From NCBI RefSeq assembly GCF_000511355.1, contig NC_023135.1:644337-708336 (forward strand): a stretch of 64,000 nucleotides of DNA. The letters are read 5' to 3'. This DNA is from Leisingera methylohalidivorans DSM 14336. GTDB taxonomy: Bacteria; Pseudomonadota; Alphaproteobacteria; Rhodobacterales; Rhodobacteraceae. A program made the position numbers and the translations under genes. Of this stretch, positions 41,875-51,026 are shown piece after piece. Under the pieces are notes generated by a model that saw only the letters and a program-made list of their open reading frames with translations, was not told where the DNA came from and searched no databases. Every line of letters begins with the position of its first letter. Positions within the stretch are counted from its first letter, which is position 1.

Positions 41875-43020
41875 CTAGATCGCGGCCTTGAACAGCTGGG
41901 TCAGGTTTGTCTCAGTCAGTTCAACCGGGTTGCCGCCGCAGCTGGGATCGATGATCGCGCCTTTGACCAGATCGGGGATCGCAGCCTCGGTGACGCCCAG
42001 ATCCGCCAGCCTGCGCGGGATGGCCAGGGAATCGTTCAGCTCCTGCACGAAGGCGCGGAAGCCGTCAAAGCCGCCCTCGATTCCCAGATAGGCCGCCGCC
42101 ATGTTGAAACGGTCAGCAATCACCGGCGCGTTGAACTCCAGCACGGCCGGCATGCAAACGGCATTAGTGGTGCCGTGATGGGTGTTGAAATGCGCCCCGA
42201 TCGGGTGGCTCATCGCATGGATGGCGCCGAGGCCCTTCATGAAGGCGGTGGCCCCCATTGCGGCCGCACTCATCATCTGCGCACGGGCCTCGATATCGGT
42301 GCCATCGGCATAGGCGCGCGGCAGGAAGTCCTTGACCAGCCGCATGCCTTCCAGCGCGATGCCCTGCGACATCGGGTGGTAATGCGGCGAGGAGAACGCC
42401 TCGACGCAATGGGCAAAGGCATCCAGACCGGTGCCGGCGGTGATGAACTTGGGCATGCCCACCGTCAGCTCGGGATCGCAGATCACCACCGCGGGCAGCA
42501 CCTTGGGGTGGAAGATGATCTTTTTCTGGTGGCTGACACTGTCGGTGATTACGGACGCGCGGCCTACTTCGGATCCCGTGCCTGCGGTGGTCGGCACCGC
42601 GATGATAGGTGCGATGGCATCGGCGTCGGCGCGGGTCCACCAGTCGCCGATATCCTCGAAATCCCACACGGGGCGGGTCTGGCCGGCCATGAAGGCCACC
42701 ATCTTGCCCAGATCCAGCCCGGAACCGCCGCCAAAGGCGATCACCCCGTCATGGCCGCCCGCCTTATAGGCCTCGACACCGGCTTCCAGGTTTTTCTCAT
42801 TCGGGTTGGGGTCGACGTCCGAGAATATGCCCCGGCCCAGGGCGGCGGCCTCCATGATGTCCAGGGTAGACTGGGTGACCGGCAGATCCGCCAGCCCCTT
42901 GTCGGTGACCAGCAAGGGCTTCTTGATGCCGGTTGCGGCGCAGGCATCGGCCAGTTCCTTGATCCGGCCGGCGCCGAATTTGATTGCGGTCGGGTAGGAC
43001 CAGTTTCCAACGAGGCTCAT
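41875..43020 (-). CDS. Iron-containing alcohol dehydrogenase
   Basis: A 381-aa group III ADH. NAD site: GVIAFGGGSGLDLGKMVAFM. Metal ligands are in TGLDAFAHCVEAF and AIHAMSHPIGAHFNTHHGT (His residues) with the preceding Asp. AVPTTAGTGSEVGRASVITD is the family nucleotide/phosphate loop. Last gene of the minus-strand operon that starts at 50000. In this context it probably oxidises the hydroxyl of an alcohol, or a gamma-glutamylated amino alcohol, to the aldehyde used by the next enzyme. Confidence 0.93.
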   Translation of the reverse strand: MSLVGNWSYPTAIKFGAGRIKELADACAATGIKKPLLVTDKGLADLPVTQSTLDIMEAAALGRGIFSDVDPNPNEKNLEAGVEAYKAGGHDGVIAFGGGSGLDLGKMVAFMAGQTRPVWDFEDIGDWWTRADADAIAPIIAVPTTAGTGSEVGRASVITDSVSHQKKIIFHPKVLPAVVICDPELTVGMPKFITAGTGLDAFAHCVEAFSSPHYHPMSQGIALEGMRLVKDFLPRAYADGTDIEARAQMMSAAAMGATAFMKGLGAIHAMSHPIGAHFNTHHGTTNAVCMPAVLEFNAPVIADRFNMAAAYLGIEGGFDGFRAFVQELNDSLAIPRRLADLGVTEAAIPDLVKGAIIDPSCGGNPVELTETNLTQLFKAAI

Positions 43021-43083
43021 GTCGTTTTCCTTTGATGCAAACAGCCCGCTCCGGGAGGAGACTTCGGAGCGGGCAGGGTGTCC

Positions 43084-44466
43084 TCAGCCTGCCACTTTTT
43101 TCAGGTGGTAGGACTTCGGACGGGTCAGATTGTGATAGCCGATGACGGACAGGCCGCCGCCGCGGCCGGTGTCCTTGCAGCCGGTCCAGCACAGGCCCGG
43201 ATCCAGGTAGTCGGCGCGGTTCATGAACACGGTGCCGGTTTCGATCCGGTCACCGACGGCCTGTGCCCGCTCCAGGTCGCGGGTCCAGAGCGACGCGGTC
43301 AGGCCGAAGTCACTGTCGTTCATCAGTTCAATGGCTTCGGCGTCGGAGGAGACCTTCATGATGCCCACCACAGGACCAAAGCTTTCCTCGCGCATCAACC
43401 GCATGTCGTGGGTCACATCCGTCAGAATTTGGGGCGTGAGATAGGCGCCGCCGTCATCCCCGTCCATGGTTTCGATGTGGGCCACGGCACCGGCCTCGAC
43501 CGCTTCGGCGATCTGGCTGCGCACCTCACCGGCAAAGCGCACATTGGCCATTGGCCCGATGGTGGTTTCCGCATCCAGCGGACTGCCCAGCTTGTAGCCT
43601 TTGACGATGGCAATCGCCTTCTCCAGGAAAGCGTCATAGAGGCTCTCATGCACATAGATCCGCTCAATGCCGCAGCAGCACTGACCGGAGTTGAACATCG
43701 CCCCGTCGATCAGCGTGTCGACCGCCGCATCGAGATCGGCGTCTTCCATGACATAGCCCGGATCCTTGCCGCCCAGCTCGGTGCCGACACCGGTGAAAGT
43801 GCCGGCTGCCGCACGTTCCATCGCCTTGCCGCCGCCGACCGAGCCGGTGAAGTTCACGAAGTTGAACGCCTTCCCTGCAATCAGCGCCGAGGTGGTGTCA
43901 TGGTCCAAAAAGACATTCTGGAACACATCTGCGGGAACCCCGGCAGATGCAAAGGCCTGCGCCATGCGCTCGCCTGCGAGCAGCGTCTGGGTGGCGTGCT
44001 TCAGCACCACCGCATTGCCTGCGATCAGGGCAGGGGCCACAGTGTTGATCGCGGTCATATAGGGGTAGTTCCAGGGCGCCACGACCAGCACGACCCCATG
44101 CGGGACACGTTTGATGTAGCGTTTGAAGCCGGCGTCCTCGCCAACCTCGATATCGGCCAGCGACTCCACTGCGATCTTCGCCATATGCGAGGCACGCTCG
44201 TTGAAACCGCCGAATTCACCGCCATAGCGGACCGGGCGGCCCATCATATGCGCAAGCTCAGGCACGATTTCGTCATTCATCGCGCCAACGGCAGCGACGC
44301 CTGCCATCACCAGGCCGATCCGTTCCTGCAGGGGGCGTGCGGCCCAGCCGGTCTGGGCGCTGCGGGCGCGCGCCACAGCGTCAAAAGCCGCCTCGCGCGA
44401 CAGGGTTTCGCGTTCGGCAAAAACCGATCCGTCGATCGGCGAGATGCACTTCAGTGTCTGGCCCAT
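43084..44466 (-). CDS. NAD(P)-dependent aldehyde dehydrogenase
   Basis: A 460-aa ALDH. Catalytic Asn133 (LVVAPWNYPYMTA), Glu230 (GTELGGKDPGYVME) and Cys264 in FNSGQCCCGIERI; NAD-binding FTGSVGGGKAMERAA. It is shorter at the N-terminus than the 494-aa ALDH at 27214, as in succinate-semialdehyde-type enzymes. It lies 63 bases upstream of the iron ADH and 101 bases after the GS gene, on the same strand. Confidence 0.94.
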   Translation of the reverse strand: MGQTLKCISPIDGSVFAERETLSREAAFDAVARARSAQTGWAARPLQERIGLVMAGVAAVGAMNDEIVPELAHMMGRPVRYGGEFGGFNERASHMAKIAVESLADIEVGEDAGFKRYIKRVPHGVVLVVAPWNYPYMTAINTVAPALIAGNAVVLKHATQTLLAGERMAQAFASAGVPADVFQNVFLDHDTTSALIAGKAFNFVNFTGSVGGGKAMERAAAGTFTGVGTELGGKDPGYVMEDADLDAAVDTLIDGAMFNSGQCCCGIERIYVHESLYDAFLEKAIAIVKGYKLGSPLDAETTIGPMANVRFAGEVRSQIAEAVEAGAVAHIETMDGDDGGAYLTPQILTDVTHDMRLMREESFGPVVGIMKVSSDAEAIELMNDSDFGLTASLWTRDLERAQAVGDRIETGTVFMNRADYLDPGLCWTGCKDTGRGGGLSVIGYHNLTRPKSYHLKKVAG

Positions 44467-44501
44467 GCCATCAACTCCATTCCAAGGGGCACTGGCGCCC
44501 C

Positions 44502-44552
44502 TGCTTCTTTCTGGTCAATAAATACTCCGGTGGGCCGGGGGCTGCCCCCCGG
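44502..44552 (-). terminator. Terminator-like hairpin plus GGAGTATTT element after the GS gene
   Basis: On the minus strand a 7-bp stem CCGGGGG-N4-CCCCCGG (44535-44552) is followed by CCACCGGAGTATTTATTGAC and CAGAAAGAAGC. It sits 15 bases past the GS stop. Same element family as 18099-18131. Within the operon it may lower ALDH and ADH expression. Confidence 0.6.
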
Positions 44553-44567
44553 TCCGCCGGGTCCGGA

Positions 44568-45920
44568 TCAGGCCCGCTCGAAGCCGCGCGCGATCTCGTA
44601 GTCGGTAACCACGCGTTCGAACTCCTCGATCTCCACCTCTGCCGCGCGGACATAGTGGTCGACCACTTCGTCGCCAAGGGCAGAGCGCAGCATTCCCGAC
44701 CCCTTCAGCGCCGCCGCTGCATCGCGCAGCGTGCCGGGGATCAGGCCGCTGTCGCCCTGGTAGACATCCCCTTTGGCCGGCGGCTGCAGCTCCAGCCCTT
44801 CTTCGATCCCGGCAATGCCCGCCGCCAGCATGCCCGCCATCGCCAGATAGGGGTTCATGTCAGAGCCCGGAATCCGGCACTCCACCCGGATCGCCTTGGT
44901 TCCGTCACCGCACAGGCGGTAGCCGGCGGTGCGGTTGTCCACCGACCAAATGATCCGCGTCGGCGCAAAGGTGCCCTTCATGAACCGCTTGTAGCTGTTG
45001 ATATAGGGCGCCATGAAGGCGGTGTAGTCGGGCGCGTATTTCAGCAGGCCGGCCATATAGGCCTTCATCAGCGGCGACATGCCCAGCTCATCCGACGGGT
45101 CATGGAACGCGGGCTTGCCGTCCTGCCACAGCGACTGATGCACATGGGAGGAAGAGCCGACCTTGTCGTGGCTCCATTTCGGCAGGAAAGTCACCGCATG
45201 GCCCTGCTGGTGGGCGATTTCCTTCACCGCGTGTTTCGCGATGGTGTGGTACTCAGCGGTGTCCATCGCCATGGCGTATTTGATGTTCAGTTCTTCCTGG
45301 CCGGTCTCCGCCTCGCCCTTGGAGTTCTCGATCGGCAGGCCCGCGTCCCACAGATGATTGCGGATCGGGCGCATCACATGCTCCTCGCGGGAGGTCTGCA
45401 GGATACTGTAATCCTCGTTGTAGCCCGAGATCGGCGCCAGATCGCGGAAGCCTGCGCGGCGGATTTCATCAAAGCTTTTCTCGAACAGGAAAAACTCCAG
45501 CTCGGTGGCGCACATGGCATCATAGCCCATTTCTTTGAGCCGGTTCACCTGGCGTTTCAGGATCGCACGGGGGGAGTGCGGAACCTCCTCTTGGGTATGG
45601 TGGTCCAGCACGTCGCACAGCACCATCACGGTGCCCTCCAGCCACGGCACCGGGCGCAGGGTCGCCAGATCCGGCTTCATCACGTAATCGCCATAGCCGT
45701 TTTCCCAGCTGGTCGAGGCATAGCCATCCGGCGTTGCCATCTCCAGATCCGTCGCCAGCAGGTAGTTGCAGCAATGGGTCTCTTCCCAGGCGCCGGCGAC
45801 AAAATGCTTGGCGTGGAAGCGTTTGCCCATCAGCCGCCCCTGCATGTCCACAAGACACACCAGAACCGTGTCGACCAGACCCGAAGAGACCTGGGATTTC
45901 AAATCATCGAAGGAGAGCAT
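44568..45920 (-). CDS. Glutamine synthetase homologue, probable gamma-glutamyl-amine ligase
   Basis: A 450-aa GS-fold enzyme. Ligand residues: Glu140 and Glu142 in ATELEFFLFEKSF, His259 in GSSSHVHQSLWQDG. The later segments are INSYKRFMKGTFAPTRIIWS and RIPGSDMNPYLAMAGM. The start is ATG 45920 (AAAGG upstream). It resembles PuuA/GlnIII-type ligases rather than GlnA. It lies between the TRAP genes and the ALDH/ADH genes, so the transported amine or amino alcohol is the probable acceptor of glutamate. Confidence 0.88.
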   Translation of the reverse strand: MLSFDDLKSQVSSGLVDTVLVCLVDMQGRLMGKRFHAKHFVAGAWEETHCCNYLLATDLEMATPDGYASTSWENGYGDYVMKPDLATLRPVPWLEGTVMVLCDVLDHHTQEEVPHSPRAILKRQVNRLKEMGYDAMCATELEFFLFEKSFDEIRRAGFRDLAPISGYNEDYSILQTSREEHVMRPIRNHLWDAGLPIENSKGEAETGQEELNIKYAMAMDTAEYHTIAKHAVKEIAHQQGHAVTFLPKWSHDKVGSSSHVHQSLWQDGKPAFHDPSDELGMSPLMKAYMAGLLKYAPDYTAFMAPYINSYKRFMKGTFAPTRIIWSVDNRTAGYRLCGDGTKAIRVECRIPGSDMNPYLAMAGMLAAGIAGIEEGLELQPPAKGDVYQGDSGLIPGTLRDAAAALKGSGMLRSALGDEVVDHYVRAAEVEIEEFERVVTDYEIARGFERA

Positions 45921-45944
45921 GAGCAGCCCTTTGCGTGCTTGGGC

Positions 45945-46019
45945 CAAAACTTTTCCTCAAAAGTTTTGACAAATTTCTTGGGTAAGGAATTTGGCCCGCT
46001 GCGCGGCAGGCCAAATTCC
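45945..46019. repeat. Two strong hairpins between dctP and the GS gene
   Basis: Stem 1 CAAAACTTTT-CCTC-AAAAGTTTTG (45945-45968, 10 bp). Stem 2 GGAATTTGGCC-N12-GGCCAAATTCC (45986-46019, 11 bp). Both lie in the 116-base gap after dctP on the minus strand. They are AT-rich compared with the surroundings and look like a mobile or dispersed intergenic element that separates the TRAP part from the enzyme part of the operon. Confidence 0.7.
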
Positions 46020-46036
46020 GTGGCTCAACCGGTCCC

Positions 46037-47071
46037 TTAGCTGTAGCGGTAGGGGCGGCCTGCCTTCTGCATGTCGGCGTTGTACTTCTTGAAGATCTCG
46101 ACAACCTTTGCCTTGGTTTCGGATTCTGCGGCGATCTCGTCCCAGAATTTCACTGCGGCGTCTTCGACCTGTGCCCATTCGTCGTCGGGGATGGTGGTCA
46201 GCTTCATGTCGCTGCCGTTGACGCGCAGGTTGGCCTCTCCGCCCCAATACCACCATTGGCGGTAGTAATGCGACTGGTCGCAGCAGACACGGAACAGGGT
46301 CTGCAGGTCTTCGGGCAGTTCATTCCAGCGGCCCTGGTTGGCAAAGAACGACCCGGCCCAGGCGCCGGAGATGTTGTTGGTCAGGAAGTAGTCGGTGACC
46401 TTGGACCAGCCGACGGTGTAATCCTCGGTGATGCCGGACCAGGCGATGCCGTCCAGTTCGCCGGTCTGCACCGCGACCTCGATGTCTTCCCAGGGCAGGG
46501 TGACCGGCACCACGCCGAACTGCGTCAGGAAGCGGCCCGCGGTCGGGAAGGTAAACACCCGCTTGCCCTTCAGATCGGCCAGCGAATTGATCGGATCCTT
46601 GGTGGCAAAGTGGCAGGGATCCCAGGCGCCGGCCGAGATGTGCTTGACGCCGACCTTGGAATACTCAGCGTCCCAGATCTCGTTCAGGCCGTACTGGTTG
46701 AACAGCACCGGCACGTCCAGCGAATAGCGCGAGGCAAAGGGGAAGTAGCCGCCGAACACGGTGACTTCGGTGGGGGACGCCATCGAGTCGTCGTCCGACT
46801 GCACCGCATCGATGGTGCCGCGCTGCATGGCGCGGAACAGCTCGCCGGTGGGGACCAGCTGATCGGCGTAGTACAGCTCGATCTGCATCCGGTCGCCGGC
46901 GATCTTGTTGAACATATCGATGGCGGGTTTGATCACATGTTCACCCAGCGCGGCGCCGGCATAGGTCTGCATCCGCCATTTGATGGTGGACTGGGCCAGC
47001 GCCGGGGTGGCCAGCGGTGCCGCCATGGCGCCAACGCCGGCGGTCTTAAGAAACTTGCGTCTTGTTGTCAT
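46037..47071 (-). CDS. TRAP transporter substrate-binding protein (DctP family)
   Basis: A 344-aa periplasmic receptor. The N-terminus MTTRRKFLKTAGVGAMAAPL is a twin-arginine-like signal (RRKFLK) with cleavage near ALAQ. The mature part starts STIKWRMQTYAGAALGEHVI and includes VQTGELDGIAWSGITEDYTV, the DctP region with the carboxylate-binding Arg environment upstream (GKRVFTFPTAGRFL). The start is ATG 47071; the upstream frame to 47140 overlaps dctM. The ligand family (DctP7-like, amino or organic acids) is unknown. Confidence 0.93.
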   Translation of the reverse strand: MTTRRKFLKTAGVGAMAAPLATPALAQSTIKWRMQTYAGAALGEHVIKPAIDMFNKIAGDRMQIELYYADQLVPTGELFRAMQRGTIDAVQSDDDSMASPTEVTVFGGYFPFASRYSLDVPVLFNQYGLNEIWDAEYSKVGVKHISAGAWDPCHFATKDPINSLADLKGKRVFTFPTAGRFLTQFGVVPVTLPWEDIEVAVQTGELDGIAWSGITEDYTVGWSKVTDYFLTNNISGAWAGSFFANQGRWNELPEDLQTLFRVCCDQSHYYRQWWYWGGEANLRVNGSDMKLTTIPDDEWAQVEDAAVKFWDEIAAESETKAKVVEIFKKYNADMQKAGRPYRYS

Positions 47072-47123
47072 AATTCTCACTCCTTGTTGAAACATCCGGC
47101 CCCTTGGCAGGACTCTTTCTTGG

Positions 47124-48626
47124 TTATTTTCCGTAGACAAATTCCGGCAGCCACAGGGCGATTTGCGGGAAGACCATGATCAGGGCCAGTGCCAGCACCA
47201 TCACCGCAGCAAAGGGGATGATCGAGACATAGATGTCCTTCAGCCCGATTTCCGGCGGCGCCATGGCCCGCATCAGGAACAGGTTATAGCCGAAGGGCGG
47301 TGTCATATAGGCGATCTGGGTGGTGATGGTGTAAAGCACCCCGTACCAGATCAGATCGAAGCCAAGCGCCCCCACCAGCGGCACATAGAGCGGCGCCACG
47401 ATCACCAGCATCGCGGTGTCATCCAGGAAAGTGCCCATGATGATGAAGCTCAGCTGCATCAGGATCAGGATCATCCAGGGGGAAAGGCCCAGCTTGGTGG
47501 TGAACAGGTCTTCGATGGCCTTGACCGCGCCAAGGCCGTCAAAGATCGCCCCAAAGGCAAGGGCGGCCAGGATGATCCACATGAACATGCAGGAGATGCC
47601 AAGGGTCGAGCGCACCGAGGTCTCAAACACGTCTTTGGTCATCCGCCCCTTCAGAACCGCAGCAAGGAAGGCAGTCATGGCGCCGATCGCCGAGCTTTCC
47701 ACCAGCGATGTCCAGCCGTTCACGAAGGGCACCATCATCGCGGCAAAGATCGCCAGCGGCAGCACGCCGGAGAACAGCAGCCGGTATTTCTCCTTCATGA
47801 ACACGTCTTTGTAGAACAGGGTGTTCCTGCGGGTCAGGAAGGACAAAGCACCCATGGCCAGCGCCAGGCCAAGCGCGGGTTCGGTCTCCAGCGCGCCGGT
47901 CTTAATCAGCAGCGGCACCAGCACCAGCGCACCCAGCACGATATAGTTCAGACGCAGCGGGTGGTCGGTGATCTGTTCATACTCGGCCAGATCCTCGGGG
48001 TGCATCGCGGGACCCAGGTCCGGCTGCATGCGGGAGCGGACATAGATGTAGATGATGAACATGGTGGCCATCAGCAAGCCGGGGATCACACCCGCCAGCC
48101 ACAGCTGGCCCACCGGCTGACGTGCGATCATCGCATACAGGACCAGCACCACCGACGGCGGCACCAGGATCCCAAGCGAGGACCCTGCCTGAATGGTGCC
48201 GGTCACAAGAATCTTGTCATAGCCGCGCCGCAGCAGTTCCGGCAGCGCAATGGTGGCACCGATTGCCATGCCGGCCACCGACAACCCGTTCATTGCCGAA
48301 ATCAGAACCATCAGACCGATGGTGCCGATCGCCAGACCGCCTTTCACCGGCCCCATCCAGACGTGGAACATCCGGTAGAGGTCGTCGGCGATTTTGGACT
48401 CTGACAGCACGTAGCCCATGAAGATGAACATCGGCAGCGTCAGCAGCGGATACCACTTCATCAGTTTCATCGCCGCTGAGAAGGGGATCTCCACCCCGCC
48501 GGTGCCCCACAGGAGCATGCCTGCGACCGCACCGACAAAGCCGATGGCGCCGAACACCCGCTGGCCGGTCATCAGCATCAGCATCATGCCGGCAAACATG
48601 ACAATGGCAATCCATTCGTAGGACAT
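47124..48626 (-). CDS. TRAP transporter large permease (DctM family)
   Basis: A 500-aa membrane protein with about twelve hydrophobic segments. Family blocks: FGAIGFVGAVAGMLL, PMFIFMGYVLSESKIADDLY, GLSVAGMAIGATIALPELLRR and GSSLGILVPPSVVLVLYA. It is longer than short DctM proteins because of a loop after the sixth segment with RMQPDLGPAMHPEDL. Start ATG 48626 overlaps the dctQ stop by one base (TGATG). Confidence 0.94.
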   Translation of the reverse strand: MSYEWIAIVMFAGMMLMLMTGQRVFGAIGFVGAVAGMLLWGTGGVEIPFSAAMKLMKWYPLLTLPMFIFMGYVLSESKIADDLYRMFHVWMGPVKGGLAIGTIGLMVLISAMNGLSVAGMAIGATIALPELLRRGYDKILVTGTIQAGSSLGILVPPSVVLVLYAMIARQPVGQLWLAGVIPGLLMATMFIIYIYVRSRMQPDLGPAMHPEDLAEYEQITDHPLRLNYIVLGALVLVPLLIKTGALETEPALGLALAMGALSFLTRRNTLFYKDVFMKEKYRLLFSGVLPLAIFAAMMVPFVNGWTSLVESSAIGAMTAFLAAVLKGRMTKDVFETSVRSTLGISCMFMWIILAALAFGAIFDGLGAVKAIEDLFTTKLGLSPWMILILMQLSFIIMGTFLDDTAMLVIVAPLYVPLVGALGFDLIWYGVLYTITTQIAYMTPPFGYNLFLMRAMAPPEIGLKDIYVSIIPFAAVMVLALALIMVFPQIALWLPEFVYGK

Positions 48627-49222
48627 CAGATTTCAACTCCGCGCAGGCGTCCGATATCCCGGAACAATTCGGCAAGGCATTGCAGCAGCATCAGAAAGAC
48701 GCCGAAGCAGAGGATGGTTTTGACTGGCCACAGGAACGGCCGCCAGGCGGTGGAGCTACGCTCCAGATAGCCGATCTCTTCGCCCGCGGCCGCCGGGCCT
48801 TGGGTCACGAGCGTTTTCAGCAAATCCCAGAAGAACTGCACCGGCTCCACGCCGAAATAGCCCAGGGAATAGGCGGTGGAACTCAGCGCCCCGTACATCA
48901 GGATCACCAGATAGGTGATCAGGAACAGCACGGTGAACGCATCGACCATCGCCTTGGTTTTCGTCGACCAGGCGCCGTAAAACAGATCCATCCGCACGTT
49001 CGATCCCATCTGGATCGAATAAGGCCCGCCCAGAATGTAATAGGCCACCATCACAAACTGCGCCGTCTCCAGCGTCCAGTGCGACGGGTCGAAAAAGGTC
49101 TTGGACACCGACGACCACAGCAGAACCCCGATCAGGGCAAAGATCAGATACATGGCAAAGCGGCCGATGAAGCGGTTCATTGCGTCAATGCCGCGGACAT
49201 AGGCCCGGATTATTCTAGGCAT
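48626..49222 (-). CDS. TRAP transporter small permease (DctQ family)
   Basis: A 198-aa protein with four hydrophobic segments: FAMYLIFALIGVLLW, TAQFVMVAYYILGGPYSIQ, DAFTVLFLITYLVILMYGAL and TILCFGVFLMLLQCLAELF. NVRMDLFYGAWSTKTKAMVD is the conserved DctQ loop. Overlaps the upstream amidohydrolase by 8 bases and dctM by one base. Confidence 0.92.
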   Translation of the reverse strand: MPRIIRAYVRGIDAMNRFIGRFAMYLIFALIGVLLWSSVSKTFFDPSHWTLETAQFVMVAYYILGGPYSIQMGSNVRMDLFYGAWSTKTKAMVDAFTVLFLITYLVILMYGALSSTAYSLGYFGVEPVQFFWDLLKTLVTQGPAAAGEEIGYLERSSTAWRPFLWPVKTILCFGVFLMLLQCLAELFRDIGRLRGVEI

Positions 49223-50000
49223 CTGGCCCTCCCTCTGCCGTCAGCGCGGTCAGGGCCGGGCGCAGCAATGTCAGCATCTCTTCTGCCATGGCCTCTTCTT
49301 CTTGCGGCGTGGTCACCAGATCATTGCGGATTTCGATCATCACATTGGCCAGCCCATGCGCCAGCCCGTGGATCTTCAGTGAATGAGTGACGCCATCCGC
49401 CGGGCCATAGGGCTCATTCCGCTCCACCCTGCGGTGCGGCAGGGCAGGGGCTGCGGCCAGCATTGCGTCTGCCAGCCGGCTGTCGGCGTCGTGCAGGATG
49501 CCGATCTCCACTGCGCGGCGTTCACCGTAATAGACCGGCGTGAAGCTGTGCATGGTGACCAGAACGGTTTGCAGCCCGGCATCCTTGCGGGCCTTGATGA
49601 CCTTGGTGACAGCGCCGCAGAACGGGGCATAGACCGAGTCCGTACGCTCCTGCCGCTGTGCTGCGGTCAGGCCCTTGTTGCCGGGCACCTCCACCAGTTC
49701 GGATTTCTCCGGCATTGCCGAGGCCGCCTCGGGCGGGCGGTTGCAGTCGTAAACCAGCCGCGACACGGTGCTGGCCACCAGCGGGGCATCCAGCACCTGG
49801 GACATATGCAGGGCCACCGCCCGCGCACCCGGGTCCCAGGCAGCATGGCTGAGCCGGTCCTCGTCCCGCAGCCCCAGCCCGTCATAGCGCGCGGGGATAG
49901 TGTTGGACGCGTGCTCGCACAACAGCAGAACCGGGCTGGTGCCCTCACGGTTCACCACCTCCACTGCATCCCCCTGAGCGTGAGAATCACTCTCTCGCAT
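49215..50000 (-). CDS. N-formylglutamate amidohydrolase family protein
   Basis: A 261-aa zinc amidohydrolase-like protein. It has VLLLCEHASNTIPARYDGLG near the N-terminus (metal Glu and His), RLVYDCNRPPEAASAMPEKS, VTMHSFTPVYYGERRAVEIG and MIEIRNDLV. The named reaction is N-formyl-L-glutamate to glutamate plus formate in histidine breakdown (HutG), but no hut genes are near. As first gene of an operon with a GS homologue, I infer it hydrolyses an N-acyl or gamma-glutamyl amide. Start ATG 50000 is preferred over 50036. Confidence 0.88.
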   Translation of the reverse strand: MRESDSHAQGDAVEVVNREGTSPVLLLCEHASNTIPARYDGLGLRDEDRLSHAAWDPGARAVALHMSQVLDAPLVASTVSRLVYDCNRPPEAASAMPEKSELVEVPGNKGLTAAQRQERTDSVYAPFCGAVTKVIKARKDAGLQTVLVTMHSFTPVYYGERRAVEIGILHDADSRLADAMLAAAPALPHRRVERNEPYGPADGVTHSLKIHGLAHGLANVMIEIRNDLVTTPQEEEAMAEEMLTLLRPALTALTAEGGPDA

Positions 50001-50153
50001 ATGCCGCCTCCCTGCGATTTGGAAAAATGTTTCCATGAAGAGATAATTGTGTCAATATCTTTTCATGTTCGGTTTCGCACAGGGATTCCTGAAACTTTCT
50101 TTTCAGGCCGGATCCGGATAGGAAAGTGTCTGTTCAAAAGCAGGATTGCCCCG
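50001..50153. promoter_or_regulatory. Divergent region between the amidohydrolase operon and the RpiR gene
   Basis: 153 bases. The middle (about 50028-50100) is AT-richer, with GAAAAATGTTTCCATGAAGA and AATTGTGTCAATATCTTTTC; GGAAA-N8-TTTCC is a short inverted repeat (50020-50037). RpiR regulators of neighbouring operons usually bind such gaps. No confident -10/-35 call. Confidence 0.4.
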
Positions 50154-51026
50154 TTGACGAAACCGCCAGCCACCGTTCGCGAGTTGATCCGCGAGACCTA
50201 TTCCTCGCTCACCCAATCCGAACGCAAGTTCGCAAATCTGCTGCTGGAAAACTATCCTGCGGCGGGGCTGGCTTCGATCACCATCGTGGCCAGCAATGCT
50301 GATGTTTCGACGCCGACGGTGGCGCGGATGGTGCAGAAACTGGGTTTCAAAGGCTATCCGCAATTCCACCAGGCGCTGCTGAAGGAGCTGGAGGCCAAGG
50401 TCTCCGGCCCGACCAAGCGGCGCGACAATTGGGCGACCGAGGCGCCCGAGGGCCACCTGCTGAACAGATTTGCACAGGCGGTGACCGACAACCTGCAGCA
50501 GACATTCTCGAACATCGACACCGTGCAGTTCGATGCGGCCGTGCTTCAGCTCTCAAATACCGAGGGGCGTCTTTATGTCGTTGGCGGCCGCATCACCCGG
50601 GCGCTGGCGGATTACGCCTTTACCCATTTCCAGGCGATCCGGCAGCGGGTGACCCATATGACGTCCTCCTCCGCCACCTGGCCGCACTACGTGCTGGACA
50701 TGGTGGAGGGCGATACCCTGCTGTTGTTCGACGTGCGCCGCTATGAAACCAACCTGCAGCGTTTGGCCGAACTGGCCTCCGAACGCGGAGTGAAGATTGT
50801 TCTGATCACGGACCAATGGGCCAGCCCGATTGCGTCGGTTGCCGAACACACCTTCAACTGCTGGGTCGAGATCCCCTCGGCCTGGGACTCCAACATCTCC
50901 ACCATGATGCTGCTGGAAGCGATGATTGCCGCCACCCAGGAAGAAAGCTGGGACAAGACCAAGGACCGCTACGACCGCCTGGACGAGCTGTTTGATATGA
51001 CCCGCTTGTTCCGCAAGTTCTCCTGA
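50154..51026 (+). CDS. MurR/RpiR-family transcriptional regulator
   Basis: A 290-aa regulator. N-terminal HTH_6: LTQSERKFANLLLENYPAAG, then SNADVSTPTVARMVQKLGFK. The C-terminal SIS domain has LYVVGGRITRALADYAFTH, GDTLLLFDVRRYETNLQRLA and SERGVKIVLITDQWASPIA. No ATG fits the domain start; TTG 50154 with an upstream AGGA gives normal family length, whereas longer frames read through the divergent promoter. Likely controls the operon transcribed away from it. Confidence 0.9.
   Translation: MTKPPATVRELIRETYSSLTQSERKFANLLLENYPAAGLASITIVASNADVSTPTVARMVQKLGFKGYPQFHQALLKELEAKVSGPTKRRDNWATEAPEGHLLNRFAQAVTDNLQQTFSNIDTVQFDAAVLQLSNTEGRLYVVGGRITRALADYAFTHFQAIRQRVTHMTSSSATWPHYVLDMVEGDTLLLFDVRRYETNLQRLAELASERGVKIVLITDQWASPIASVAEHTFNCWVEIPSAWDSNISTMMLLEAMIAATQEESWDKTKDRYDRLDELFDMTRLFRKFS

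Noticed and set aside
49215..50000. Histidine utilisation (hutG) locus
   Set aside because: No hutH, hutU, hutI or hutC nearby; the gene sits with TRAP and GS-homologue genes, so a hut name is not justified.
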